A DNA stretch of 64,000 nt from Paraburkholderia fungorum. Its GTDB lineage: Bacteria > Pseudomonadota > Gammaproteobacteria > Burkholderiales > Burkholderiaceae. The stretch's first letter is position 1, and every line of letters begins with the position of its first letter. The position numbers were made by a program, and so were the translations under genes. The notes under the pieces were generated by a model. That model had not been told where the DNA came from and searched no databases. It was given only the letters and a program-made list of their open reading frames with translations. The stretch covers positions 62,001-126,000 of the forward strand of contig NZ_CADFGE010000017.1 in the NCBI RefSeq assembly GCF_902833645.1, written 5' to 3'. This document shows positions 54,974 to 63,937 of this stretch, piece after piece.

Positions 54974-56647
54974 ATGACCAAATATGTTTTCGTCACCGGC
55001 GGCGTAGTATCTTCCCTCGGCAAGGGTATTGCCGCCGCTTCCCTCGCCGCGATCCTCGAATCGCGCGGTCTTAAAGTCACCCTCCTCAAGCTCGATCCCT
55101 ACATCAATGTCGACCCCGGCACGATGAGCCCGTTTCAACACGGCGAAGTGTTCGTGACGGAAGACGGAGCGGAGACTGACCTTGACCTTGGCCACTATGA
55201 GCGCTTCATCAGCACGAAGATGCGCAAGGCCAATAACTTCACCACAGGCCAGATTTACGAATCGGTGATCCGCAAGGAACGCCGTGGCGATTATCTCGGC
55301 AAGACGGTGCAGGTCATTCCGCACATCACCAACGAAATCCAGGCGTTCATCGAACGCGGCGCGGCTTCCGCTACGTGCGGTGAGCCGGACGTCGCCATCG
55401 TCGAAGTGGGCGGCACCGTAGGCGATATCGAATCGCTGCCGTTCCTCGAGGCCGCGCGTCAGATGAGTCTTCGCATGGGCCGCAACAGCGCGTGCTTCGT
55501 GCACCTCACGCTGGTGCCCTGGGTCGCGACCGCGGGCGAGCTGAAAACCAAGCCGACCCAGCACAGCGTGCAGAAACTGCGTGAAATCGGTATCTCGCCG
55601 CACGTGCTGCTGTGCCGCGCCGACCGCCGCATTCCGGACGACGAGCGCGCGAAGATCTCGATGTTCTCTAACGTGCCGGAAGACGCGGTGATTTCCGTGT
55701 GGGACGCCGACAGCATCTACAAGATTCCGCAGATGCTGCACGACCAGGGTCTTGACGCGATCATCTGCGAAGAGCTCAAGCTCACGCCGAAGGCCGCCGA
55801 TCTGTCGATGTGGGCGAATCTCGTCGAAAAACTCGAGCATCCGAAGCACGAAGTCACGATCGGCATGGTCGGCAAGTATGTCGATCTGACCGAGTCGTAC
55901 AAGTCGCTGATCGAAGCGCTGCGCCATGCGTCGATGCATACGTCGACCAAGGTCAACATCGAGTACATCGATTCGGAAGAGATCGAGACGCAAGGCGTCG
56001 AGAGCCTCAAGCATCTGGATGCCGTGCTCGTGCCGGGTGGCTTCGGCCGTCGCGGCACTGAAGGCAAGATTGCCGCGATCCGCTATGCACGCGAAGCGAA
56101 GGTGCCGTATCTCGGCATCTGCCTCGGCATGCAACTGGCCGTGATCGAATTCGCCCGCGACGTGGTCGGCCTGAAAGACGCGAACAGCACCGAGTTCGAT
56201 CCGGAAACCGAGAACCGCGTGGTTGCGCTGATCACCGAGTGGTACGACCGTGAAGGCCGGGTCGAGAAGCGTACCGAAGAATCGGATCTGGGCGGCACGA
56301 TGCGCCTGGGTTCACAACGTTGCCCGATCAAGCCCGGCACGATGGCCGAAGAGATCTATGGCAAGGATGTGAACGAACGCCATCGTCACCGTTATGAGGT
56401 CAATAACCGTTTCGTGCCCCAGCTCGAAGCCGGTGGCCTTATCATCAGCGCCCGTACCCCGAGTGAAGATCTGCCGGAAATGATGGAATTGCCGCGCAGC
56501 ATGCACCCGTGGTTTGTCGGCGTGCAGTTCCACCCGGAATTCACGTCCACGCCGCGCGACGGCCATCCGTTGTTCAAGTCGTTCGTCGAAGCGGCGCTCG
56601 CGCACCAGCAGCCGCGCACGACGGCGGAAGTCGGGGAGAAAGCATGA
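54974..56647 (+). CDS. pyrG: CTP synthase
   Basis: 557 residues from ATG 54974 (start MTKYVFVTGGVVSSLGKG). The N-terminal amidoligase domain has the P-loop and DPYINVDPGTMSPFQHGEV. The C-terminal glutaminase has the nucleophile in YLGICLGMQ and the His-Glu pair in VQFHPEF. It makes CTP from UTP using glutamine. A perfect TATAAT at 54943-54948 lies 26 bases upstream of the ATG. Its TGA overlaps the kdsA ATG, so the two are coupled, linking CTP supply to CMP-Kdo synthesis. Confidence 0.97.
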   Translation: MTKYVFVTGGVVSSLGKGIAAASLAAILESRGLKVTLLKLDPYINVDPGTMSPFQHGEVFVTEDGAETDLDLGHYERFISTKMRKANNFTTGQIYESVIRKERRGDYLGKTVQVIPHITNEIQAFIERGAASATCGEPDVAIVEVGGTVGDIESLPFLEAARQMSLRMGRNSACFVHLTLVPWVATAGELKTKPTQHSVQKLREIGISPHVLLCRADRRIPDDERAKISMFSNVPEDAVISVWDADSIYKIPQMLHDQGLDAIICEELKLTPKAADLSMWANLVEKLEHPKHEVTIGMVGKYVDLTESYKSLIEALRHASMHTSTKVNIEYIDSEEIETQGVESLKHLDAVLVPGGFGRRGTEGKIAAIRYAREAKVPYLGICLGMQLAVIEFARDVVGLKDANSTEFDPETENRVVALITEWYDREGRVEKRTEESDLGGTMRLGSQRCPIKPGTMAEEIYGKDVNERHRHRYEVNNRFVPQLEAGGLIISARTPSEDLPEMMELPRSMHPWFVGVQFHPEFTSTPRDGHPLFKSFVEAALAHQQPRTTAEVGEKA

Positions 56648-57498
56648 AGCTGGGCGATTTCGAAATCGGGCTCGACAAGCCGTTTTTCCTGATCGCAGGC
56701 ACCTGTGTTGTCGAATCGGAGCAGATGACGATCGATACGGCAGGCCAGCTGAAAGAAATCTGCGCGAAACTGAACATTCCGTTCATCTACAAATCGTCAT
56801 ACGACAAAGCCAACCGCAGCAGCGGCAAGTCGTTTCGCGGTCTGGGCATGGACGAAGGTTTGCGCATTCTGTCGGAAGTGAAGCGTCAGCTTGGTCTGCC
56901 GGTGCTGACGGATGTGCACGCGGAGCATGAGATCGAGCAGGTTGCGTCGGTGGTCGACGTTCTGCAAACGCCTGCTTTCCTGTGCCGTCAAACTGACTTC
57001 ATTCAGGCTTGTGCGCGTTCGGGCAAACCGGTCAACATCAAGAAAGGCCAGTTTCTCGCACCGCATGACATGACGAATGTGATCGACAAGGCGCGTGATG
57101 CGGCGCGTGAAGCGGGGCTTTCGGAAGACCGCTTCATGGCGTGCGAGCGCGGCGTGTCGTTCGGTTATAACAACCTGGTTTCTGACATGCGATCGCTTGC
57201 GATCATGCGCGAAACCAAGGCGCCGGTCGTGTTCGACGCTACCCACTCGGTGCAGTTGCCGGGCGGGCAGGGCACGAGTTCGGGCGGCCAGCGCGAATTC
57301 GTGCCGGTGCTGGCGCGTGCCGCGGTAGCCGTCGGCGTGTCGGGTCTCTTCATGGAAACCCATCCGAAGCCTTCGGAAGCCAAGTCGGACGGCCCGAACG
57401 CGGTACCGTTGCATCGCATGGCCGAGCTGCTCGAAACGCTTGTTACGCTCGATCGGGCGGTCAAGCGCGCGCCGTTCCTCGAAAGCGATTTCAACTGA
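56644..57498 (+). CDS. kdsA: Kdo-8-phosphate synthase
   Basis: 284 residues, family length. Condenses PEP and arabinose-5-phosphate for LPS core. Motifs: IAGTCVVESEQ, YKSSYDKANRSS, TDVHAEHEIEQV, LCRQTDFIQACA, KKGQFLAPHDM and VFDATHSVQLPGGQG. NIKKGQ with a Cys in the N-terminal AGTC setting leaves the metal dependence open. Starts inside the pyrG stop (ATGA). The next gene, eno, follows after 164 bases. Confidence 0.96.
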   Translation: MKLGDFEIGLDKPFFLIAGTCVVESEQMTIDTAGQLKEICAKLNIPFIYKSSYDKANRSSGKSFRGLGMDEGLRILSEVKRQLGLPVLTDVHAEHEIEQVASVVDVLQTPAFLCRQTDFIQACARSGKPVNIKKGQFLAPHDMTNVIDKARDAAREAGLSEDRFMACERGVSFGYNNLVSDMRSLAIMRETKAPVVFDATHSVQLPGGQGTSSGGQREFVPVLARAAVAVGVSGLFMETHPKPSEAKSDGPNAVPLHRMAELLETLVTLDRAVKRAPFLESDFN

Positions 57499-57662
57499 TT
57501 CAGGCATTCACCGCGTGTCACGATGGGCTTGCATAATCGGTGCGCGGCGAATGCACGCAATGGTCGTCGAAAGCATCAGGGCGCCAGTAGTTTGCCGGGG
57601 AGACCGGCGGTGTCCGGTGCAGTTTCACAGTAAAGAATTCAACGTCATTTCTTGAGGAAACC

Positions 57663-58946
57663 ATGAGTGCTATCGTAGATATCATCGGTCGAGAGATTCT
57701 CGATTCGCGAGGCAACCCCACCGTCGAATGCGACGTGCTGCTCGAATCGGGCACGATGGGCCGCGCTGCGGTGCCGTCGGGCGCGTCGACGGGTTCGCGT
57801 GAAGCGATCGAGCTGCGCGACGGCGAAGCCGGCCGTTACGGCGGCAAGGGCGTGCTGAAGGCCGTCGAGCACATCAACACCGAAATCTCCGAAGCGATCA
57901 TGGGCCTCGACGCTTCCGAGCAGGCTTTCCTCGACAAGACCCTGCTGGAACTCGACGGCACCGACAACAAGTCGCGCCTCGGTGCGAACGCGATGCTGGC
58001 TGTTTCGATGGCCGTCGCGAAGGCCGCGGCTGAAGAAGCCGGCCTGCCGCTGTATCGCTACTTCGGCGGTTCGGGCGCGATGCAACTGCCGGTGCCGATG
58101 ATGAACATCGTCAACGGTGGCGCGCACGCGAACAACAGCCTGGACATCCAGGAATTCATGATCGTGCCGGTCAGCCAGCCGACCTTCCGCGAAGCACTGC
58201 GCTGCGGCGCCGAAGTGTTCCACGCGCTGAAGAAGATCCTGTCGGACCGCGGCATGAGCACGGCGGTGGGCGACGAAGGCGGCTTCGCGCCGAACTTCGG
58301 CAGCAACGAAGAATGCCTGTCGACCATTCTGCAAGCCATTGAAAAGGCCGGCTACCGCGCGGGCGAAGACGTGCTGCTCGCGCTCGACTGCGCGGCCAGC
58401 GAGTTCTATCACGACGGCAAGTACCAGTTGGCGGGCGAAGGCCTGCAACTGTCGTCCACGGAATTCGCCGACTACCTGGCGAACCTGGCCGACAAGTTCC
58501 CAATCGTCTCGATCGAAGACGGCATGCACGAAAGCGACTGGGCAGGCTGGAAGACACTGACCGACAAGCTCGGCAAGAAGGTGCAACTGGTGGGCGACGA
58601 CCTGTTCGTCACCAACACGCGCATCCTGAAGGAAGGCATTGAGAAGGGCATCGCCAACTCGATCCTGATCAAGATCAACCAGATCGGTACGCTGACGGAA
58701 ACCTTCGCGGCGATCGAAATGGCGAAGCGTGCCGGCTACACGGCCGTGATCTCGCACCGCTCGGGCGAAACCGAAGATTCGACGATTGCGGACATCGCAG
58801 TCGGCCTGAACGCCGGTCAGATCAAGACGGGTTCGCTGTCGCGCTCGGATCGTATCTCGAAATACAACCAGTTGCTGCGTATCGAGGAAGACCTCGGCGA
58901 TATCGCCAGCTATCCGGGCAAGTCGGCGTTCTACAATCTGCGCTAA
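57663..58946 (+). CDS. eno: Enolase
   Basis: 427 residues. Interconverts 2-phosphoglycerate and PEP. Motifs: GREILDSRGNPTVE, PSGASTGSREA, the catalytic region GDEGGFAPN, metal ligands in LALDCAAS, SIEDGMHE and VGDDLFVTN, the lysine loop ILIKINQIGTL and the signature SHRSGETEDSTIADIAVG. TTGAGGAAACC precedes ATG. It may share RNA with pyrG-kdsA or have its own promoter in the preceding 164 bases; none is clear. Confidence 0.97.
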   Translation: MSAIVDIIGREILDSRGNPTVECDVLLESGTMGRAAVPSGASTGSREAIELRDGEAGRYGGKGVLKAVEHINTEISEAIMGLDASEQAFLDKTLLELDGTDNKSRLGANAMLAVSMAVAKAAAEEAGLPLYRYFGGSGAMQLPVPMMNIVNGGAHANNSLDIQEFMIVPVSQPTFREALRCGAEVFHALKKILSDRGMSTAVGDEGGFAPNFGSNEECLSTILQAIEKAGYRAGEDVLLALDCAASEFYHDGKYQLAGEGLQLSSTEFADYLANLADKFPIVSIEDGMHESDWAGWKTLTDKLGKKVQLVGDDLFVTNTRILKEGIEKGIANSILIKINQIGTLTETFAAIEMAKRAGYTAVISHRSGETEDSTIADIAVGLNAGQIKTGSLSRSDRISKYNQLLRIEEDLGDIASYPGKSAFYNLR

Positions 58947-59003
58947 TGGTCCTGCTGCTAGCGCCGACCAATGAGCCGGTTATCCTTCGTTTCTGATTGA
59001 CCC

Positions 59004-59032
59004 CGCCGCCCTGCGTATAGCGCAGGGCGGCG
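59004..59032 (+). terminator. Hairpin after eno
   Basis: A perfect 12-bp stem CGCCGCCCTGCG / CGCAGGGCGGCG (59004-59015 with 59021-59032), loop TATAG. Followed by TGTATTTATTG, a weak T tract, so it may be an attenuator that allows some read-through into ftsB. Confidence 0.6.
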
Positions 59033-59053
59033 TGTATTTATTGTGCTTACTTC

Positions 59054-59488
59054 ATGCGGCTTGTCACTGCTGTCCTGATCGTTCTACTGGCGCTGATCCA
59101 GTACCCGCTCTGGTGGGGGCACGGCGGTTGGTTGCGCGTGCATGAGTTGCAGCAGCAACTGGCGCAGCAACTGCAGAAGAACGCCGATTCGAAGCTGCGC
59201 AACGAGCGCATTCAGGGCGAAGTGCAGGATCTGCAGAACGGCACGGCCGCGGTGGAAGAGCGGGCGCGCTACGAAATGGGCATGGTGAAAGACGGCGAGG
59301 TATTCGTGCAGTTCGTTTCGCCGAACGCCCCTTTGCCAACTACCAATACTTCTTCAGCGACCACCTCTACGCGTGGTGAGGTGTCGGCGGCGCCGCTGCA
59401 TGTGGTGCCCAATCCGGAGTCGCGCGCGAAACCGGATCGAAAGCATGCCGGTAAGGCCGCGGTCAAAGATAAGAAGGCCACGCACTGA
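59054..59488 (+). CDS. ftsB: Cell division protein FtsB
   Basis: 144 residues. One membrane helix at the N-terminus (LVTAVLIVLLALIQYPLWWG) and a coiled coil (HELQQQLAQQLQKNADSKLRNERIQGEVQDLQNG) leading into EERARYEMGMVKDGEVFVQ, the DivIC/FtsB signature. It forms the FtsQLB complex of the divisome. Longer than the E. coli protein (103) through a Ser/Thr/Lys-rich tail of unknown role. Placement after eno is the usual one. Confidence 0.93.
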   Translation: MRLVTAVLIVLLALIQYPLWWGHGGWLRVHELQQQLAQQLQKNADSKLRNERIQGEVQDLQNGTAAVEERARYEMGMVKDGEVFVQFVSPNAPLPTTNTSSATTSTRGEVSAAPLHVVPNPESRAKPDRKHAGKAAVKDKKATH

Positions 59489-59545
59489 GCGTGGCGCCAG
59501 GCCTTATCGCTCGCGGCGCTCCTGTTCGGGAGTCTCCGCTTCGAC

Positions 59546-59926
59546 CTACCAGCCCCAGTACGGCGAATAACCAAATCCGACGCCCGTACCCCAGCCGTGC
59601 CCCCAACCGCCGCCGTAGTAACCGCCGTACACGTTGACGGGCGGCGAGTAGTAACGTGCATACGCCTGAGCCGCGTTGTCGGCGGCAATCGCCTGATTCT
59701 GCTCGGCCATCACCTGACGGTCGATCGCATCATAGCGCTCACGTTCTTCGGGCGTGAGCGGCTGCGCGGTGCTGGCCATGCCCGACTGGTCGGCCGGCAA
59801 CCGGCTATAAATCGGCGACGGTCCCGGCGGGTCCATCACGCAGCCCGTCAGCGCGGCGCCGGCGGCAATGGCTGCCAGCACGGCGAATGTGCGCATGCAG
59901 TGCTTTAGCGATGTATTGATGTTCAT
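59546..59926 (-). CDS. Gly/Tyr-rich small lipoprotein
   Basis: 126 residues from ATG 59926 (GGAG six bases upstream). The signal peptide ends in a lipobox-like ALTGC, so lipidation is likely. The mature part has an acidic helical middle (LTPEERERYDAIDRQVMAEQ) and a Tyr/Gly-rich end (YYGGGWGHGW, YSPYWGW). No known family motif. It is a single gene, convergent with ftsB. Resembles in style, but not in sequence order, the lipoprotein at 32.5-33.1 kb. Confidence 0.75.
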   Translation of the reverse strand: MNINTSLKHCMRTFAVLAAIAAGAALTGCVMDPPGPSPIYSRLPADQSGMASTAQPLTPEERERYDAIDRQVMAEQNQAIAADNAAQAYARYYSPPVNVYGGYYGGGWGHGWGTGVGFGYSPYWGW

Positions 59927-60094
59927 TTTGATCTCCATCGGTCGGATGCCTAAGCAAAACATGCGCAACGCGCACCGCCGACGATCCAACGCAACGCTCA
60001 ACGATAACGCGCCGCCGGCGCCTCGAAAAGGCACTTGGCGACGTGTCATTTTACTGCGGTAATCGGGGGCGTAATAAGCCGTCGCCGGGCCGTT

Positions 60095-61045
60095 TCAGTG
60101 CCGCTGGCTGGCGGCCGGCGTCACACCTTGTGAGAGCGCGTCGGCGACAAAAAGTTGCGCCACGTCGACCGGGTCGAACTCATAACGCTGGTTGCAGAAT
60201 TCGCAATGAATCTCGACGTGGCCACGCTCTTCGATTACGCCGTCCACTTCTTCGCGGCCCAGCATTTTCAGCATGGCGCCGACTTTCTCGCGCGAACAGC
60301 TGCACTCGAAGCGCGCCGTGGCCGGCTCGAAATGCTGGACGTTTTCCTGCCAGAACAGGCGGCGGAAAATCGTAGCCGGCTCTTCTTTCAGCAGTTCGTC
60401 TTGCGACATCGTGCCGCCGAGCGTGCAAACGCGCTCCCACGTATCCGCATCCAGCTCGCCCGGATGCGGGACGATGCCGCCGTCGCCGGGCAGCTTCTGC
60501 AACAGCATGCCGACCGCGCGTTCGGTGTTCGCCGCGAGCCACAGGCGCGTGTCGAGCTGCTCGGAGTGATGCATGTAGTGTTCGAGCACTTCGGACATCG
60601 ACTTGAGCGGGCCGTCCACGCCCGACAGCGGCACGATACTTTGATACGGCTGCTGGCCGGGCTGCTTCTCGCGCGGGTCGAGCGTGATCACACAGCGGCC
60701 GTGGCCGCTCGCGTTGACGAGATCGATCATGGAAGTGGTGTCGTCGATCGTACTGCCCGCTTCGCCGGAGAGCTTGGCGGTGGCGCGCATCGACAGGTCG
60801 GAGCTGCATTGCACCACCAGCATCTTCGCCGGCCCGTCGCCGAAAATCTGCATGACGAGCGTGCCGTCAAACTTGAGGTTCGCCGAAAGCAGCGCGCACG
60901 CAGCCATCATCTCGCCCAGAATCGTCCGCACGGGCGCCGGATAGTCCCGGCGCGTCAGCACTTCCTGCCACGTATTGCGCAGCGAAACGATCTCGCCGCG
61001 CACCGGCGCCGCGCTGAACATGAATTTTTGCAACTGGTCGCTCAC
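60095..61045 (-). CDS. hslO: Redox-regulated chaperone Hsp33
   Basis: 316 residues from GTG 61045, with GAGG seven bases upstream. The core domain (QLQKFMFSAAPVRGEIVSL, LLSANLKFDGTLVMQIFGDGP, CVITLDPRE) and the C-terminal zinc switch with C-x-C (FECSCSREKV) and C-x2-C (IHCEFCNQRY) are complete. Oxidation releases zinc and activates the holdase. It is followed on the same strand, upstream, by the gamma-carbonic anhydrase gene 64 bases away, so the two are probably cotranscribed. Confidence 0.95.
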   Translation of the reverse strand: MSDQLQKFMFSAAPVRGEIVSLRNTWQEVLTRRDYPAPVRTILGEMMAACALLSANLKFDGTLVMQIFGDGPAKMLVVQCSSDLSMRATAKLSGEAGSTIDDTTSMIDLVNASGHGRCVITLDPREKQPGQQPYQSIVPLSGVDGPLKSMSEVLEHYMHHSEQLDTRLWLAANTERAVGMLLQKLPGDGGIVPHPGELDADTWERVCTLGGTMSQDELLKEEPATIFRRLFWQENVQHFEPATARFECSCSREKVGAMLKMLGREEVDGVIEERGHVEIHCEFCNQRYEFDPVDVAQLFVADALSQGVTPAASQRH

Positions 61046-61109
61046 AACTTTTCCTCGGTCGAATGACGCAGCCTGATGCTGCGCCGTGCGCGCCGCGCGC
61101 TCCGGCTGG

Positions 61110-61634
61110 TTAGCCGATGCGCACGAGCTGCGCCTTGAAATATTCGCGGCGCTCGGCATAGCTTGCCGTGCCGCGCTGCATATTGGCGATATCCGTCTCG
61201 GTCAGTTCGCGCACCACTTTGGCGGGCGCGCCGAGAATCAGCGAATTGTCGGGAAACACCTTGCCTTCCGTGACGATGGCGCCCGCTCCAACCAGACAGT
61301 TGCGGCCGATTACCGCACCATTCAAGACCACCGCCTGAATTCCGATCAGCGAGCCTTCCTTGATCGTGCAGCCGTGCAACATGACCTGGTGGCCGATCGT
61401 TACATTCGGCTCGATCGTCAGCGGGAAGCCCGGATCGGTATGGAGCACCGCGTTTTCCTGGACGTTGCTGCCCGCGCCAACGGTAATCGGTTCGTTGTCG
61501 CCGCGAATCGTCGCGCCGAACCAGACGCTCGAATTTTCTTCCAGCGTTACCTTGCCGATGATGTTCGCCGAATCGGCGACGAACACGCTTTCATGGATGG
61601 TCGGGGCTGCTTCGCCAAGCTTGTAAATTGTCAC
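61110..61634 (-). CDS. Gamma-carbonic anhydrase family protein
   Basis: 174 residues from GTG 61634 (GGAG six bases upstream). Left-handed beta-helix hexapeptide repeats run from about residue 15 to 140. Zinc-ligand histidines are expected in VLHTDPGF, TIGHQVMLHGC. RGDNEPITVG is the family loop. Relatives (YrdA, CaiE, PaaY) include enzymes without proven carbonic anhydrase activity, so function is provisional. It precedes hslO on the same strand. Confidence 0.92.
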   Translation of the reverse strand: MTIYKLGEAAPTIHESVFVADSANIIGKVTLEENSSVWFGATIRGDNEPITVGAGSNVQENAVLHTDPGFPLTIEPNVTIGHQVMLHGCTIKEGSLIGIQAVVLNGAVIGRNCLVGAGAIVTEGKVFPDNSLILGAPAKVVRELTETDIANMQRGTASYAERREYFKAQLVRIG

Positions 61635-61952
61635 GGTGTCTCCTCTTGATCGGTCGCCAGGTGCTGCACGGGTTGGCTCGGGGCGAACGGGCCACGAACG
61701 GGCTGCCTCGGGGCTGCAAAACTGGGCTGCAAAACGCTCGAGAATGCCCGAAAGGTCGCGATGGAGCGGGTTGCCCTGCCGGACCTGCGCAACAGGCACG
61801 CGAGATGGTCGAATCGAGTATTGTAAACGGTTGTGTGCTTAGGCCGCTTGGCGGTGCTGCAAGCGGTCCTGCGCCCAGCTTTGGCGAACGCCGTGCCGCC
61901 TGGTTTTGCCTTTCGCCGCGCCTTTTGCCGTGCTCTTTGCCAACCTGTCGCC

Positions 61953-62864
61953 ATGAATTCCGCTATTCCGTCTCGTTCGCCCGCTGCGCCAGTATCGAAT
62001 CCTGAAAGTACTTTGAATCTTGCGAATTGCGCGCGTACGGCGGCACTGGCGACATTGCGCGAAATCGATCCGGCAACCAAGGCGGACGCGGCCCGTGCGC
62101 TATACGCCGCAGTGCTCGAGGGCCGCCTCGCCTGTCCCGCCGACCTCGAACTCGCCGAGCCGCCGGACTTGCCCGGTCGTCCCGCGCGCCCCGAACTGGT
62201 CGACCCGCGCAAGCTGAAGCGCCGCAGCATGCAATCGCCCGAAGGACGGGCCGTCCTGCTGCACGCGCTGGCGCATATCGAATTCAATGCCATCAACCTC
62301 GCGCTCGACGCCGTCTGGCGCTTTGCCGGCATGCCCGCCGCGTTCTATACAGACTGGCTCAAGGTTGCCGCGGAAGAGGCTCATCATTTCTCGCTGCTGG
62401 TCGCGCGGCTGGCGGAATTCGGCCATGCCTACGGTGATTTTCCCGCCCACGACGGCCTCTGGGATATGTGCGAGCGCACCCGTGCCGACGTGCTGGCGCG
62501 CATGGCGCTGGTGCCGCGCACCCTCGAGGCGCGTGGCCTCGATGCCTCGCCGCCCATCCGCGCCCGTCTGCAACAGGCGGGCGATCACGCGTCGGCGGCG
62601 ATTCTCGATGTGATCCTGGGCGACGAAATCGGCCACGTGCTGATCGGCAACCGCTGGTTTCGGCATCTGTGCGACAAGAGCGGTGTCGATCCGCATACCA
62701 CCTACACGCGCCTCGCCGAGCAGTATCACGCACCGAAATTACGGGGTCCGTTCAATTTTGAGGCACGCCGCGATGCCGGTTTTGATGAGACGGAACTGGC
62801 TGCGCTGGTCGCTCTGGCGGGCCTCGACGCGGAGCCCTCCGTCCCGCCGGCCGCGCCCGACTGA
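61953..62864 (+). CDS. Ferritin-like DUF455 family protein
   Basis: 303 residues from ATG 61953 (an earlier in-frame start at 61833 adds a non-conserved Arg/Ala stretch). The helical core has carboxylate/His pairs typical of a di-metal ferritin-like site: HALAHIEFNAINLALDA, AAEEAHHFSLLVARL and ILGDEIGHVLIGNRWF. Biological role is not known; relatives are annotated as rubrerythrin-like or tRNA-modifying (MiaE-like) by fold only. The alpha/beta hydrolase gene follows 85 bases later on the same strand. Confidence 0.85.
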   Translation: MNSAIPSRSPAAPVSNPESTLNLANCARTAALATLREIDPATKADAARALYAAVLEGRLACPADLELAEPPDLPGRPARPELVDPRKLKRRSMQSPEGRAVLLHALAHIEFNAINLALDAVWRFAGMPAAFYTDWLKVAAEEAHHFSLLVARLAEFGHAYGDFPAHDGLWDMCERTRADVLARMALVPRTLEARGLDASPPIRARLQQAGDHASAAILDVILGDEIGHVLIGNRWFRHLCDKSGVDPHTTYTRLAEQYHAPKLRGPFNFEARRDAGFDETELAALVALAGLDAEPSVPPAAPD

Positions 62865-62949
62865 AGCCTTTTTCCACACTCAGCCCCCGCGCATCGTCGG
62901 GTTATCTCGTTATAATCGAACGACCATTCTTTTTTCGGGCGCGCCGTTC

Positions 62950-63834
62950 ATGAATACCTCCAGGTCTGAATTCGTCGCCGTGCGCGGCATCCGTCTGCAC
63001 GTGCGGCGCTGGGGCAACCCCGACGCGCCGATGCTGTTCATGCTGCACGGCTGGATGGACGTGGCGGCGTCGTTCCAGTTCGTCGTCGACGCATTGGGCG
63101 GCGACTGGCAGGTGATCGCGCCCGATATGCGCGGCTTCGGCCTGTCGGACTGGCCGGTCGCCGAGCGCGGCGGCGGCAACTACTGGATTCAGGACTACCT
63201 GGCCGATCTCGATGCGCTGCTCGACCACTATGCACCGACCGGCGAAGTGAATCTGGTCGGCCACAGCATGGGCGCGAACATCGTCTGTCTGTATGCCGGC
63301 GTGCGGCCGGAACGGGTGCGGCGCGTGGTCGATCTGGAGGGCTTCGGTCTGGCGCCGTCGCACTCGGCGCAGGCACCCAAACGTCTGCGCAACTGGCTCG
63401 ACGAATTGCGCGATCCGCCGCAACTGAAGCGCTACGCGTCGCTGGACGAGGTCGCGGGGCGCCTGATCAAGACCAATCCGCGCCTCCCTTTACCGCGTGC
63501 GCAGTTCCTTGCGCAGCATTGGTCCAGGCCGGACGGAGAAGGGCGCTTCATGCTGCTCGCCGATCCGGCGCACAAACTGCGCGGACCGACGCTGTACCGG
63601 CTCGACGAAGTGATGGCGGTGTGGCGCAAGGTCGCCGCCAAGGTGCTGCACGTCGAGGCCGCGAATTCGCCCACGCTTGCCCAGATCGCCGGCGAGATTC
63701 CACTCGATGAATTCAAGGCGCGTTTCCAGGCGTTTCCGAACTGGCGCGAAAAGATCATCGACGAAGCCGGACACATGGTGCATCACGATCAGCCGGAGCA
63801 GGTGGCCGCATTGATCGAGGGTTTCTGCGCCTGA
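62950..63834 (+). CDS. Alpha/beta hydrolase
   Basis: 294 residues from ATG 62950. Oxyanion segment LFMLHGWMDVAASF, nucleophile elbow GHSMGANIV (Ser near 109), a lid domain (about 140-215) and catalytic His in DEAGHMVHHDQPE. The pattern HGWMD...DMRGFGLSDWP is that of a haloalkane-dehalogenase/epoxide-hydrolase-like subgroup, but the nucleophile is Ser, so an esterase or lipase-type activity is expected. A TATAAT box at 62911-62916 precedes it. No signal peptide. Substrate unknown. Confidence 0.88.
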   Translation: MNTSRSEFVAVRGIRLHVRRWGNPDAPMLFMLHGWMDVAASFQFVVDALGGDWQVIAPDMRGFGLSDWPVAERGGGNYWIQDYLADLDALLDHYAPTGEVNLVGHSMGANIVCLYAGVRPERVRRVVDLEGFGLAPSHSAQAPKRLRNWLDELRDPPQLKRYASLDEVAGRLIKTNPRLPLPRAQFLAQHWSRPDGEGRFMLLADPAHKLRGPTLYRLDEVMAVWRKVAAKVLHVEAANSPTLAQIAGEIPLDEFKARFQAFPNWREKIIDEAGHMVHHDQPEQVAALIEGFCA

Positions 63835-63890
63835 AGCTTGCAAAAAGGTTTCGGTGCGAGGTCCGCTTTCGCGAGATAGCGCTGCGGTCA

Positions 63891-63909
63891 TTTACTGCGT
63901 TGCAGTAAA
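63891..63909. promoter_or_regulatory. Palindrome upstream of the PHP-domain gene
   Basis: Perfect 8-bp arms TTTACTGC (63891-63898) and GCAGTAAA (63902-63909) around GTT. It overlaps a possible -10 TAAAAT (63906-63911). It is 29 bases before the ATG and may be an operator or a 5'-leader hairpin. Confidence 0.55.
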
Positions 63910-63937
63910 ATGAACGCAGAACCTTCTCAAGACAAAG

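Noticed and set aside
57499..57662. Possible small gene between kdsA and eno
   Set aside because: In some relatives I recall a short gene here, but no frame in these 164 bases has a ribosome site or recognisable product.
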